Assembly: GCA_944739405.2 (NCBI GenBank) | Contig: OX123190.2 | Coordinates: 63,507,805-63,571,804, forward strand | Source: Euclidia mi | Taxonomy: Eukaryota; Arthropoda; Insecta; Lepidoptera; Erebidae | DNA: 64,000 bases | Reading direction: 5' to 3' | Shown: positions 11,658-23,835 of the stretch, piece after piece | Layout: each line of letters begins with the position of its first letter | How positions within the stretch are numbered: position 1 is the stretch's first letter | Notes under the pieces: model-generated | Told to the model about the DNA's origin: nothing | The model's input: only the letters and a program-made list of their open reading frames with translations | Database searches by the model: none | Made by a program: the position numbers and the translations under genes

Positions 11658-13235
11658 TTACTTAATAGTCCCCTGTAGAGGTCGACACTTAAATTGGTAG
11701 ACATTTTAGCTGTTTAGTATATGTACATATTATGTTGAACTCATATATTTGTATGGATCACAAGCTAAAGCTAAACTTTTGAAAATTCGGTAAATCTGTT
11801 TGTATTGTCGCTTTTAAAACCATTTTTGATGGATATTCAATTTTGATAATTATTAGGTTAAGTAGGTACCTTAATGTTTTAAGTGAATTTTATCCATATT
11901 AATCATGTTCAATGGCAATTCTTAACCTACCTTGTCCCTATACGCAATAAATATGACGAATCGATTTCTGCCTAATTTAAAAACATTTGCTGGCAATGTT
12001 GCGTGTTTTGGTTCTAGCCTTATTAATGAGTTTTAGTCAAAGCTTAGGCGTGTACATTGTGTTCCTAAGTACTTAGTACTTACCTATTACAAGTTTACCT
12101 ACTTGACGCACTTCCTTTGTAATTTCTTACCTTATAGAAACTTGTAGGTAGTCTGGATCTAAGAAGGTCGTGGGCTCTTTGGTTTGAAGTCGCGTGATTA
12201 CTTGACCTTTTATTTATCTATGTGATCGATAGCCTAAGCCTACACTGAGTGATTTACTATATGCCTTAGTATTACATGATTTTTACCTTACATATTTATT
12301 ATTAATTTGGCAGCAATACTGTTGAAACAAAGTCATGACTATAGGTAAATAATTACGTAGCTGCAATGTATGAACATTATAGGTTCGTAATTATTTACCT
12401 ATAGATACTTTTGTTTAGGCAATCATATTCTTGATATCTTCTTTGAATCACATTTTGAACTGCTGTACCTATAGATGTTTTATATGTATATGTATATGTA
12501 TACCTACGGTAGCTAGAAATATCAAACATAATTTACCTCTGAATAGAAGACAATAAATCAGAAAACAATTTTTAGGCATTTTCACACATTGAAATGAATT
12601 ATCAGTTAATAGCCATATCCATTTTTATCTACTTAACTTATTAAATTGCCTTGAGTTATAATATAAGTTATAACGTATTTTTTTATACAAAAGATCCGTT
12701 GAATATAAAAATCTAAATATACCGTAAAAATAATGAGTTAGGTACCAAGTCATTATTTTTAATACACGGTATTTTTTTATATAATTTTTTTTATATAAAA
12801 ATTTAAAACTAGATGCGAATCTGCTAAATGGTAGGTAACTTAATTACCCCGAATATTCTATTACTATATAAACGTGTCTTAAAGATTAGAAACCGTAGAT
12901 TATAGAATTGATTGTCTATTGTAAGTGAAGCTACTTAATTGCTTATATCTTGGAGTATAATTGTATCTCTGTAGACAAAATAATCTCAAATCATAATAAT
13001 TAATGTCAAGTACCTAATCTTCCTTAATAGCAATTAATGTGTTTATGACTGCATATAAACAATATAAAATTTTCACTCTAGTAAAGTCCGATTTTGTTTT
13101 CCAGATTAAACTGTAAAAGTGCACTCATGACATACAATTTGAATGCATAAAGCTCTTAAATCTGATCATTAATTTCTACTGTATGGTTATTAACGCACAT
13201 ATAATTCTAAAATACGGTATTTTCCCTCTTTTCAG
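11658..13235. other. AT-rich intron or upstream DNA of the hydrolase gene
   Basis: No exon could be supported. The start of the downstream coding exon is a splice acceptor, so the first exon(s) of the hydrolase must lie here or further left, but I could not identify them. The stretch contains a hairpin (12339-12404) and an imperfect palindrome near 12721-12772. Confidence 0.4.
12339..12404. repeat. Perfect 19-bp inverted repeat
   Basis: Arms 12339-12357 (ctataggtaaataattacg) and 12386-12404 are exact reverse complements separated by 28 nt. No target duplication was recognised. Confidence 0.9.
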
Positions 13236-14143
13236 TTTTGCCGCCAGGCTACAAGGTGGAAGAAATTGAAATCCCAGTTCCTTGGGGTCACGTAGCGGGG
13301 AGATGGTGGGGACCTCGGAACCAGCAGCCAATCATCGCCATACACGGCTGGCAAGACAACGCGGGCACATGGGACAATCTCATACCGTTACTACCCGTCA
13401 CTACCTCAGTGCTATGCATAGACCTGCCCGGACATGGCCTCTCAACACACTATCCAACGGGAATGCTATACTATATCTTTTGGGACGGCATCGTACTCGT
13501 AAGAAGAATTGTCCAGCACTTTAAATGGCAAAAAATTACCTTGATGGGTCACTCGCTCGGAGGTGCCATAAGCTTCATGTATGCAGCCTCTTTCCCGGAT
13601 GAAGTTGACAGAATTATACAAATTGATATCGCCAGTCCAGCGGTAAGAGAGCCTTCAATCGGCGTCAAGGCCACTGGGTGGAATATCAACAAATTGCTAG
13701 AATACGATAACCTTTCAGAAGACAAAGTTCCTTGCTATGAGTATGACGAAATGATAGACATAGTGTGTGACGCCTACAAAGGCTCGATCTCTAGGGAAAA
13801 TTGTAGGATTTTAATGAAGAGGGGTATGTCACCAACGCCAGCACATATGAAGAAACGAGGCTTCTTCTTCAAAAGAGATCCGAAGTTAAAAGTGTCTGGT
13901 TTAGGTATGATGTCAATTGAAACTGCTTTGGAATATGCAAGTAAAGTTACCTGCAAGGTTTTGAATATCAGGGCATTACCGGGCCAAAGATGGGAGAAGC
14001 TAGAGTACTATTTGGATGTTATAGAAAAATTGAAGAAAACGGCTGACGTGAGGTATTTAGAAGTAGAAGGAACACACCACGTGCACTTAGAAAATCCAGA
14101 GAATATAGCTGGTATTATAGAAGATTTCTTAGAAGAATATTAG
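13236..14143 (+). CDS. Serine hydrolase-like protein (alpha/beta hydrolase), terminal exon
   Basis: The exon begins right after a strong acceptor (ttttccctcttttcag, ending 13235) and reads open for 301 codons to a TAG... stop region at 14141-14143. The protein is an alpha/beta hydrolase of the kraken/SERHL serine-hydrolase-like family. Visible landmarks, counting from 13238, are the oxyanion segment 'IIAIHGWQDN' (about 32-41), 'DLPGHG' (62-67), the nucleophile elbow GHSLGG with Ser106, and the C-terminal histidine region 'GTHHVHLENP' (278-287). The length matches nearly the whole family fold, so only a short N-terminus is missing upstream. The true substrate is unknown for the family; esterase-like activity is the usual inference. 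The codon use looks host-like and intact, with no breaks. Confidence 0.9.
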
Positions 14144-15061
14144 GTTAATATAGATGTACCTATTGCTGATGTGATATGATATTGTGATGCGTTTATGTAG
14201 CGCAGTTTAGGTAAGCACAGTTTTCGAACCGAGGCGAGGTGAAGTATTTCTCGGAGTAGTTCCTTTTCAAATTTCCTTCAGTAATTCTACTTTATCAAGC
14301 TGAGTTTTATCGTTTACTTAGTAACCAAAGCAGTTCATATAATTATTTCATATCGCTTTACCTACGTACAGGTTGTTTGGATATCTTCGAATAGCTTGAA
14401 ACATGCGTAGAGCTTAAGTTAGCTAGAGTTCTTGGAATACGTAAAATACTGTTTGTGTCATTGCAACTACTCTCTAGTAAATCTTGTGTAGATTTGCGTA
14501 GGTACAATTTAATGTATTCTGCCGTATTTCTCCATTAACATACAGATATGAATTATTCCATACAAATTGTAGGTATAAGAAATGTATTGAAATATGTAAT
14601 TGACGTCACATACTAAAAGTACTTACAGCATTAGAAATTATAATTACAAATATGCGGCTATTTTTTATATTATTCAGCGTTAAATATTTTATCAACGCAC
14701 TATGGTGTAATAGAGCACTGAAACTGAAACTGTCGCACTAGTTAATACGAGTTCCTAGGTAGGTATACCTATTTATAGAAGTCAATTTTCCAGTGACGTC
14801 CGTACGTAGGAATAAATTGTTTTATAAGCATCACGGTAATTTATGGAAATAATATTTGCGCAAGTAGTGATGTTTGGACCTGTGATGATTACTTACTTCT
14901 AATGTTAAAATTCTTTGGCTTAGTAAAAAGTAGTAAATACTGTTTCAACCATCTCACGGCTCGCATAAATTCGATCGGATTTCGGTTTCTTTGGCTCGCG
15001 CCAAGTTCTACAACGCGACGGTCTTACTTTGGAACGAACCTGAATATTGAGATTAAAGACT
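14144..15061. other. 3' flank of hydrolase; otherwise empty
   Basis: Presumed 3' untranslated and intergenic DNA. An aataaa hexamer occurs near 14810, but nothing ties it to the transcript. No repeats with clear ends were found. Confidence 0.4.
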
Positions 15062-15319
15062 AGGGCTGCCATCCGTCCGGATTTGGCCGGATTTGTCCTA
15101 GTGTGAAGGGCGTCCGAGGGCCGTCCGGCCGGGGTTCTTGAAAGTATCCGGGTGAAACCTGGACACTTTTGTCGTCAGGGGAAATCCATTTTTTTATAGA
15201 TAAGCCACAAATGGTAGTTTTCAAAGGTGTCCGAGAAAATAACCATATTTCGCCCAAATGTCGTGTCGTGTCGTTTGGCGTGTTTATCCGGGTTTGGAAA
15301 TTTAGGAGATAGCAGCCCT
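15062..15319. mobile_element. Small MITE with 'agggctgc' terminal repeats
   Basis: A 258-bp unit beginning 'agggctgccatc' and ending with its near complement 'gatagcagccct', flanked on both sides by act (possible 3-bp target duplication). It contains no transposase. Confidence 0.6.
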
Positions 15320-16133
15320 ACTCTCAAGTTAACCTCGTTACACTGTTCATACGTATACGGCACTCAAAAGTAAATTATATTTTCACTCTGTCATTTTATT
15401 TACTCAACTCGGTCTATAATAATGTTCTTATCGCAAAGCGTTATATTCGCGATAAGAATATTAATAGGATCGTATTATAGGTAATACAAGATATCGCGAT
15501 ACGTATACTAACGATAATACGTAAAATAAGACTTATGCACTTGTCGGCATGCGGCCAATGCCTAAAACGATTTAGCGAAAATGAAAAAAAAAACTTAAAT
15601 CATGTTAACTCCAAGTAACCTTAAAAATTAGACTTGTTTTTGGTAGTCCCATAATAGAACCAAAAAATATATAAATAATATATATACATAAAAAAATAAC
15701 TAAGAGGTATCTCTTAAGTACCTTAATCCTCAAACAGTCTTGCTACTTAAATAATAGGTAAGTCCACGTGTAATTTATAGGAAGTGATAATATTGAGTGA
15801 TATAATGTGAGGTAATAAAAATAATCAAAACGACGTAATTTTGTAAATCCATTCGTAGCTGATATATCTCCTCTAAATGAATAAATGCTTACGCTTTCCT
15901 ACATATCTACCAACGACGTAAGCTGTCTGTGCTATAAGGAAAAATTGTTTATAATTTGGTGGTTTTTCGACATAAGACCGGCTAAGCCGAAATTGCCACA
16001 GCAGGCTTTATTTATTTTTGAGGCGACAGATTATGGGAGAGAGAGAGAGTATGGGATTCGGTGAGGATTTCTCTGACATTTTTGTTTGTAACGGCTCGAA
16101 ATTATCTCTGGCATATAGCTTACCATATATGAA
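15320..16133. other. Gene-free stretch
   Basis: Nothing recognisable apart from a short GA-rich microsatellite near 16036-16050. Confidence 0.5.
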
Positions 16134-16450
16134 CGGTAGTTCCCATTTGTTCTATGGAACATGACGTCATTGGTCAAAATGAGACATTTTCTTCCGTTTT
16201 TGTTTCATAGAACTTGCATACTAGCTTTTCGCCAGACTCTACGCCATAGAACAAAATGGGAATCATTAGTTTCTCAAAATATTCCATGAGTAGAACCACA
16301 AGAGATAGAAGACAATTGCAACAGCTTGTTTATAATATTCTTTTTCTTGAAACAGTAAGACTGTGCCACGACCGCGTTGCAAAAATTGTATGTTCTTAAA
16401 GAAATGCATTTTTGCATGCAAGCGAGTCAAAGTGAAGATACTCTCATAAA

Positions 16451-16990
16451 GGCTGGGCGCATACGCTCGGTTTCCTGATAAGGTTTCCTGATCAGGAATT
16501 CAGATTAGGAATTCCGCGTGTCTAGCGCAAATATCCGTTTTTTTGTATTAGGAATTTATACTGTCAGTTCGAATAGAGACGCTTCTGTGAAAGCACAAAT
16601 GGACGACGACGATGAAATGAATGCTATTGCACTTTTACTGGCGCTAGACATGAAGAAGAAGAGAAAACGTCGTTACTGGGTACATCCGTGCTACGGTTTT
16701 GGCGCGCTTCCGAATGGAAATTTCCGTTCGTGTGCGGCGAACGATACGAAATGTACCTATGACAAGCACTGCTTTCGGGGTGACGTCATAAGGCTTTTTT
16801 CCGTTCTTACGACCCGAACGCACGGAATGAATTCCGAAACGAACGACGGGTTTTATCCCGTTCGGAAATAGTAAGGACGTGTGCGCCTTGTTTAACATTT
16901 TATTTTGTATGTAAATGAAGCATTCAGGTTCCCGAATCTGAATTCCTGATCAGGAAACCTAATCAGAAAACCGAGCGTATGCGCCCAGCC
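16451..16990 (+). mobile_element. PIF/Harbinger deletion derivative, nested
   Basis: A 540-bp unit with inverted ends 'ggctgggcgcatacgctcgg' and internal repeats of 'tcctgatcagga' type at both ends. Flanks share aaa, a possible 3-bp target duplication. It still codes for the N-terminus of a Harbinger-like nuclease (see 16518-16871). Confidence 0.8.
16518..16871 (+). pseudogene. Harbinger transposase N-terminal remnant
   Basis: An open stretch of 117 codons contains 'NAIALLLALDMKKKRKRRYW' followed by 'VHP', a layout characteristic of the start of HARBI1-like nucleases. The DDE catalytic region is absent, so internal deletion produced this short element. It may still supply termini to be moved by an active relative elsewhere. 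Confidence 0.65.
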
Positions 16991-17201
16991 AAATAGATAA
17001 TCAAGTGACTTCGACAAGTGACACTTTAAATAACTATTTTCTAGTGGCCAGTAGATAAGCGGTTAAAGAGGTCTCATTTTCCATGTTCCAAAGAACAATT
17101 TGAGAAATATAAGTATTACATGTTCTATAGTACAAAATAGGGACAAAATGTCTCATTTTCTCCAATGACGTCATGTTCCATAGAACCAATGGGAACTACC
17201 G

Positions 17202-18303
17202 TATATGAACATCATGGGATAATCTTCGGGTAAAAAGTGTTTAATCTAAGATTGTGACACAAAAATAGCTATGACAGACGCAACTGTTAATAAGATGCAC
17301 ATACACGGCTGTGGACCGTGTTTACCGATGCATAATTTATAATTATGAAAACGGTGGACAATGTTTTGAATAACTAGGTTATTAGCATTTTGTTAATCAA
17401 TTACTTATACCAGTGTAGGGAATTTATGTACCTATATTTGGGTACATTCGTTCTTGAACTTGATTCTTAGACGGTGGTGATAATTATTTGTGTAATTTGA
17501 ATATATAAATTCAATGCAAGTAAAATTAAATATTTAGTTCGAAACTATTAGGTAGTGGGTACCGAATTTATTTAAAACGAAAATACATGGTAACAGTAAA
17601 CGTGAGTGAACCAAAGCTATTTAAATACCAAACGGTATTTATGCTATTAGGTACATGATTTTGAAAGAAAACGTAGGTGTTCGGTAGGTACTGATATTAA
17701 GTAGGACATTTTCCAAAAGAAGCTTCCTACTAAGTAAGTAGGTAGGCACATAAAACTCGAATGCCTTACTTTGTCTCAGGTGCCCTGTAATGTCTGATGC
17801 GTTTTGTAAAGAAAGATTACCTATAATAGGTAAGTATAGCAAAGTAGGGAGGTATATTGAGCTATTTATGGAAGACGTCAAGATTTCTTGGGTAAACACG
17901 AGATATCACAGATTAAAACCGAAATCAAAGGTGGCAAAATCATTTTAAGGCAATTGAGCACTGAAAATTAAAATGATACCTAGTTGTTCTGCATTGCTGA
18001 ACATCAAATATTGGTATTTCTAGCTGTAAGCAATCTCTAAAATGTAAAAGGTAAGCAATGCCTTCATTGAAATCTGCATAGAATATAAACATACATAGAT
18101 TCCATAGAGAGCCCGAGTAATACTTTCACGCTACTGTTTAGAATACAATCATACACCTACTATTGTATGAAACAAATTCTAATTAGGTTTAATTTATTTA
18201 TAGAATAGCTAATTCAGTGTGAGTTTGACTTGTTTTTTGTTAAGTTTTGTTCCTGGCGAAAACTTTAGATTTAAAATACTGACGTCTTTTATATGGCACG
18301 TTA
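17202..18303. other. Gene-free stretch
   Basis: No exon or repeat with recognisable ends was seen. Confidence 0.45.
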
Positions 18304-20596
18304 CAGTGGCGTAGCGTGGATTTTTGCCGCCCGGGGCCGATCAGCAATTTGCCGCCCCCTCTTCTTTTAGGTACCCCAATACATCTGCCAGAAGTGTAAG
18401 GTTTTCCGGATGTGGGTATGTTTGTATGTTCATTAGCATGGCTTTACACCTCCAAACGTCTGGATTTAAACAAATTAGTTATCGTTTGATTCGTCTCAAT
18501 TGTAAGCAATAAAGCATTGGTGTAGCGACTGCGGACACGAGCAGACGGATCGCCTGATGGTAAGCAATTACCGCCGCCCATAGACACAAGCAACACCAAA
18601 AGAGTCACAAGTGCGTTGCCGCCCCTTGCCGTTGGGAAAATGGATAGGATGAGGCGTGGGATGAGGGAGAAGGAATAGAATAATCACTCACCGAACGAAA
18701 TGCAACAGTCTAAGTACTGTTACTTTACGTCAATTTTCTGTGAGAGGCTAGTACCTCCTCGGTCGAGCCGACCCATTCATGCTTAACCACTTGTATGCCG
18801 GAATGCCAGACACAATTAAAAAGCTATTGTGTCTCGCGTAGATCTGCGTTCCGGCATACAAGGCGTTAAATGAGCAAGGCTCTACTACCATCACAATCCA
18901 TGGCACATTTGCTTTCATGCCCTCTTTGCCCATCTACCTGCAGTAAACGAGATCTTAAAGTGGCCTTAGGCAATGTCGTTACCGTAGCCAAGTTTTGGGA
19001 ACAGAAAATCAGAACCAGTGACACGATGAAGAAGCATATAGGGTATAACAGTTTTCAGGGAGAAACCTGGCAGGTCTCAGCGGTATTTATATGTCGCGCA
19101 GGGCCGCGGCCGTTTCTTGGCTGCAATATAATCATGTATAGCTTAGTCTAGCTTTCGACGGCTTGTAGAATTTTTAATGTAGAAGCAATCGTAATGACCA
19201 CAAACGCTTAAAGTCCTATGCTCCCGCCTGGCTCTCATCCATCATGAGATGCCCACACATCATGTCTTTGGTGTAGTGGCGCGACAGTGAGGCTCTGTGT
19301 CATCAAGACTAGGTCCAATAAATTAGTATGTTTACGTGCGAGGTATACAATTGTGCATGAAAACTTTCAACCACCTCGAGATTCTCGAACTTTGGGTTGA
19401 CGGTGCGGCCATCCACAGTGCCAACTCGCGTCCTTGCCTCATCAGTCCGTGCGTCTCGGCTGAAAGATTACACTCCCTTTTTTCTCTGTGCGGTGATCTC
19501 GTCAGGTGAGTTGAGGGCGGCGCATATACTTGTATCGTCTTTAGGCAACGCCTATTGTAGTGTTTAAGTACGAGGTAGATACCTGGGTCGACACACTGTC
19601 GACTTCCACAAAGTTGTTGACAAGTTTCCTCCTGGCCAGGAAACGACACCACTCAAGAGAGTAGGTCGCCCTCCTGAAGGTAGAAGCAGGACCGAGCCGC
19701 CCCTATGTGCTATGTGTTCGGCGCACACAGGCGCCAGGCTAAGAAACCGCGCGACGGGTGAAATGCCAGCGTTAATTATTAAAATTACTTTCGAAAAAGT
19801 ACGACAAAAAGTCGCATGGATTTCGCACACTGGCATTGGATTGGGTCAGCGCGGCACTGGGTAGAACCAGTTACCTGAATCTTCGAGTTAATATGTTCTC
19901 CCCCTGTCTCGGACTTCTGATGACCCCAGTAGGTAGTGACTTAATTCTACCTCGGGCTTGGCGAGGATTTTGTTCATTTAGTCGTAGACTGCGTTAGTTG
20001 TAGGTCGCCAGGTATAATTAATTTTAGTCGCCTGCTAGCTCGGTGATGTTATAAACCCCATGTATACATCCCCAAATATCGTAAATAGTAGTTAAACCGC
20101 AGGTGTGACTATTGTCTTAGGAGATATGTACCTACCTGTTTTCTTCCATATCCAACTATTAACATTATTTTGTATTTTGAAGCAAATCAAACATAATTTC
20201 AATAATTAACACTGTTATTTTATCTGGCACGTGGCACCCCTATGGCCCTGGCGCCTGTGTGCGCCAGTGCGCCATGGCAATAGGAGCGGCACACATCGCA
20301 CACAGGGGCGGCTCTGCAGTGATATATGGATTAATTAATTAATCATAACAGGCTCGCACATCACCCGAATATTAGACACACGCAAGTCTTCAAGTAATGA
20401 AAATAATGGTGATTTTGTTTTCGATTGTTGTTCTTTCTACTGCGCCCACGCCGCCATGCGGTCCTGCTGGGATAGTGTCAGTAGGTACACGCGCCGTAAT
20501 TTTAAAATTAGAATTTTATTTTATTTCTCGCGGCCTCTTTTGCCGCCCCCTTAAATGTGCCGCCCGGGGCCATGGCCCCCCCACGCTACGCCACTG
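18304..20596. mobile_element. hAT-like non-autonomous element, no transposase
   Basis: Starts 'cagtggcgtagcgtgg' and ends 'ccacgctacgccactg', an exact 16-bp terminal inverted repeat closely related to the ends of the hAT at 7672-11649. GC-rich subterminal blocks (gccgcccggggcc) recur at both ends. No clean 8-bp target duplication was found. Internally it holds non-coding repeats, including a piece at about 18515-18615 resembling a common lepidopteran repeat, and inverted GC-rich blocks at about 19690-19740 and 20249-20316. Confidence 0.75.
18775..18878. repeat. Nested long inverted repeat
   Basis: The sequence 'cttgtatgccggaa' (from 18790) pairs with 'ttccggcatacaag' (to 18862). Just inside, 'agacacaat' pairs with 'attgtgtct', and the pairing continues outward less perfectly. 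It lies within the hAT-like element and looks like a small inserted palindromic unit. Confidence 0.8.
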
Positions 20597-20675
20597 CGTT
20601 GTTACTCTTTGTTGAATAGTTTTGAAATATTAATAATGGTAAAATAAAACATGAATGATATTCTTCAACTGAGAG

Positions 20676-20913
20676 CAACGACAACCCAACCTACTAGACA
20701 CTTTTTGTCTTCATTGCAACAACCAAACAATTCTGTCAAATCGGTGAGGTATGCGGGGCGAAGGGTAAATGCATTCTAATTGGTCGGTTCAAATTTGCGG
20801 TACGTCATAATTCATATCTAGTGTTGGGATTGGTCTAATGTAAGACGTATAAGTCTAACATGTCAGAAAGTGTTCGCCTTACGTCTGCTGTCTAGTAGGC
20901 TGGGTTGTCGTTG
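20676..20913. mobile_element. MITE with perfect 8-bp target duplication
   Basis: A 238-bp unit with inverted ends 'caacgacaaccca..cctact' of about 25 bp, flanked by actgagag on both sides (20668-20675 and 20914-20921). This marks a hAT-type non-autonomous insertion. No coding capacity. Confidence 0.93.
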
Positions 20914-20947
20914 ACTGAGAGTAACTGCGAGTTTGACTTGATTTTAA

Positions 20948-22773
20948 CCCTTAAATGCATGATTTTTTCTTTCTGAGCGGAAAAATGTTCCTAAGCGGGT
21001 AATGAGGTACTGATAACGTAAAAAATATTTAAAAAAAATCTGGTATAAGAAAATAGATATTTATTTTGAAAAACAAGTATGTAGACATTTGGCTACGCCA
21101 TGCGTTAAGACTTAAAATTAATTTGACCTACGATACATATGTAAGGTATACATTTTTGGGGGTTCCTGTTTATACAATGAAATATAAAAGCAATTTCTTT
21201 TATTTTGAATAAAATGCCGCAAAACAATTGCGATCTTTAGTATGACATAATGCAACCATACATTTTGAGCACTCAGTCCGCGAAAATCCTTTACAACCAG
21301 GAAGTTCTATTCTTTGTTTTTCGTCGTGGCCTATACCATCAGTCCGTACGTCTTTTAGAGGAACGGGTTTCATTGGCCCTCTGTGTCTTTTTGCTTCTAG
21401 CTCCTTCTCTAAGTTACTGCTTGAAGGCCTTCCCCTTTTGGGATCAGTATATTTATTATAATTGCACAAAGTCTCCGCAAGGTTTGATCTGAAATCTCCC
21501 AGAGATATATTTGGATGCTTTTTTCTATAAAGCACCCATGAGTTTATTACAACCACGTCAATCATGTGGTAAAATAATCGGATGTACCACTTTCTACTTT
21601 TGATCCTAATTTTGTACCTGCCCAAAAAACTGTCCATCAAATCTACTCAGCCCATGTGGGCATTGTACTCTTTTACAATTTTTGGGTAAGCAATGGAGAC
21701 TTTCTTTTTCTGTTTTTTATCAAATCTGCTAATAGTTTCAGCTGGCTCAGCCCCAACATAAGTAGATGCCAACGTCACAAGTTTATTATCCTTCCAGCAA
21801 TTCACAGAAATATCCACACCTTCATAGTTTGCCACAAGTTCCTGGTACGATCCTCGTGGTACAGCATCCTTCATGAAATCTTTTACTGCCGGTAACTTAC
21901 AGGTTTTTCCGATGCGGTTCCTCTGAATTGTGCCTAACGTAAAAATACCTTGAGTATGTAAGTAGATCTGTCTCGCCTAAAAAACGTATATGATCTTCAC
22001 AAAATGTCATATTACATTTTTTCTTTGCCTCCAGGCGACTACACCTATTGGTGGTATAACCTGACCAGATGAAGGACCTGCAACTGGAAATTCATTTAGT
22101 GGACTATATTCTTCAACAACTAAACCAGGATCTGCATCATATTGTTCTTCTTCTTGTATATCTTCTAACTCCTGTATCAAATCTTGAACATTAGGGTAGT
22201 AATCTATTTCATTATCATCTCCTGTGCACTCTTCATCTTCAGAAATATCTCCATTTTCGAGAGCTGCTAATACACTCTCAATATTTCCATCTTCTAAACG
22301 CCTAGCCATCCTGAAATACAAAGCGAAATAAGCTGAATATATAAACACAAGAAAATATTTCATTTGAGCAAAATAAGCTACAAACGCATGGTGTATACAT
22401 TTGGCAACATACAGTTTTACGATTGTATCTTATCATAGATTCCATAAAATTACAAGTAAAACATGAAATATCAATAGCTTACCTTATAAAAATTGCGAAA
22501 ATATTTTTTTTCACTCTCATATAGTACTCTTATAATGAGAAATCGGGAATTACGGAAACGATCCTTGCCACTTCACAAACTTTGTCGACCGCAATATTGA
22601 TTTGTCAAAAAATTTCACATTTACCGCCAATTTATTTTTTCATTTCATTTTGACAGTTTGTTTTTTTTATTGACTCTATGCGTAATGCGTTTGGATACAC
22701 ATGCGTAATACGGTTTGAAAAAAAAAAGGCAGAAAGTATACGTATACAATTGGCAACAGTATGCATTTAAGGG
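20948..22773 (-). mobile_element. piggyBac-type transposon, internally deleted
   Basis: A 1,826-bp element with terminal repeats 'cccttaaatgcat' at both ends, flanked by TTAA (20944-20947 and 22774-22777), the exclusive target of piggyBac elements. It carries both ends of a transposase gene on the minus strand, but the centre is deleted and the remaining frame has a stop. Confidence 0.95.
21200..22320 (-). pseudogene. piggyBac transposase, deleted and interrupted
   Basis: The N-terminal acidic region (about 22306-22007, starting 'MARRLEDGNIESVLAALENG') is joined by deletion to the C-terminal catalytic part. The C-terminal piece at 21874-21647 has 'VNCWKDNKLVTLAS', which holds a catalytic aspartate of the family, and ends 'YNAHMG' with a TGA where the family continues. 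The piece 21640-21200 goes on with 'MDSFLGRYKIR' and a cysteine-rich tail (CSKCMVALC). Most of the middle of the catalytic domain is missing. Confidence 0.9.
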
Positions 22774-22833
22774 TTAAATTGTACTCTTGTTTTTAATAAA
22801 ATATCGCGCAATTGAACTGTGACTTTTGTACAG

Positions 22834-22972
22834 AAGAAGAGAAGGGCTATTATTAGAGGAATTATTGGAAGGTGCTTGTAATATTAATAGTCTAAAGGCC
22901 AAAGGTTTTGATGCTAAAACAAAGTACCTAATTGACAATGTAAAAATGATGAAGGTGATCTCTCTTCGTCCA
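22834..22972 (+). other. Possible exon of an unidentified gene
   Basis: A pyrimidine-rich acceptor-like 'gacttttgtacag' precedes an open stretch with host-like composition (REGLLLEELLEGACNINSLK), ending at 'atgaag|gtgatc', a plausible donor. I do not recognise the protein, and no partner exons were found. It could be chance. Confidence 0.25.
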
Positions 22973-22977
22973 TCGCA

Positions 22978-23750
22978 TATTGAGAAGCCATGTTTCCGTA
23001 TAAGTACCTACCTATAAGAATGTGTTACAATAGAGATAATAGTGAATTGGATATTACTAGACCAATCGATCGTCGCTAAAGAGCTTTGATTGCTGCTCGA
23101 TTGGCCTACGTAGAGTACTGAAACGATATGACCTTGAACTAGACAAATAAGGGCCTAGAGACCTAGACTATGAGTCCCTCCGCATTTCTAATATAGTTTG
23201 GCTGCCATAGTAACTTATATTATGTTGCGTTATTCGTTTGCCCTCGACCACGTGTCATATCGTCGATACTCCATACATTTTTGCAATGAGATTAGCGGTA
23301 CCTATCTCTGATCGAGACCCAGTTTTTCTGATCCACATGGCTACGCGTCAAGCCTTTGACCTTTGTAACGTAGGAAATAAGAATTAACATTGCACAGCAA
23401 CTGTTAAGCTTGACTTGTCGCTGTATACGAGGCTTTAAGTCGTCACCTTCATAGTATAGTGTAGTTTAACAAATACAAAATAAAGTTAGTCTGCAGATAC
23501 CTGGCTAACATCATACATCACAATTCCGTCTCAAATAATCATCATTATTAGCAGATCATTTCAAGATCTGTAAACGCTATTCCACAGAGTAAAAATAATG
23601 CTTAATAGAGTATAAATAATTTTAAGAGAGCTTATTTTTTTAACTAATGTGTACTGGCTGGATCAGGCATTAATATACTTACCATAACGGTAATATTTAA
23701 GATAAGTTTTGGCTTTGGGATAGTGAAATTATGCTTCGATTTGCACCATA
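22978..23750. other. Gene-free stretch
   Basis: Intergenic DNA between the piggyBac element and the 3' end of the ZNFX1-like gene; nothing else recognised. Confidence 0.45.
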
Positions 23751-23776
23751 TTTATTGCTAAAATTATTAATTTATT
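23751..23776 (-). promoter_or_regulatory. Poly(A) signals of the ZNFX1-like gene
   Basis: Two AATAAA hexamers on the minus strand (23776-23771 and 23756-23751) lie 60-85 bases beyond the stop codon at 23836, in the right place to end the transcript. Confidence 0.6.
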
Positions 23777-23835
23777 TATGACAGCATTGTAGTATTATTT
23801 CACGAAGTCAAATAAAAATGTTAATGTAGCACCTG

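Larger units (their letters stand above)
16134..17201. mobile_element. Non-autonomous DNA transposon with 8-bp target duplication
   Basis: Ends are inverted repeats of about 65 bp starting 'cggtagttcccatt' and ending 'aatgggaactaccg'. Both sides carry the same 8 bp, tatatgaa (16126-16133 and 17202-17209), indicating a hAT- or P-type insertion. Half its length is a second transposon (16451-16990) inserted in the middle; without that it would be about 528 bp and non-coding. Confidence 0.9.

Noticed and set aside
16644..16898. Minus-strand frame opposite the Harbinger remnant
   Set aside because: Shadow of the plus-strand remnant, which carries the recognisable RRYWVHP layout.
19332..19836. Two minus-strand frames of 106 and 90 codons
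   Set aside because: They lie in the non-coding hAT-like element, overlap each other, and show no domain or splice context.
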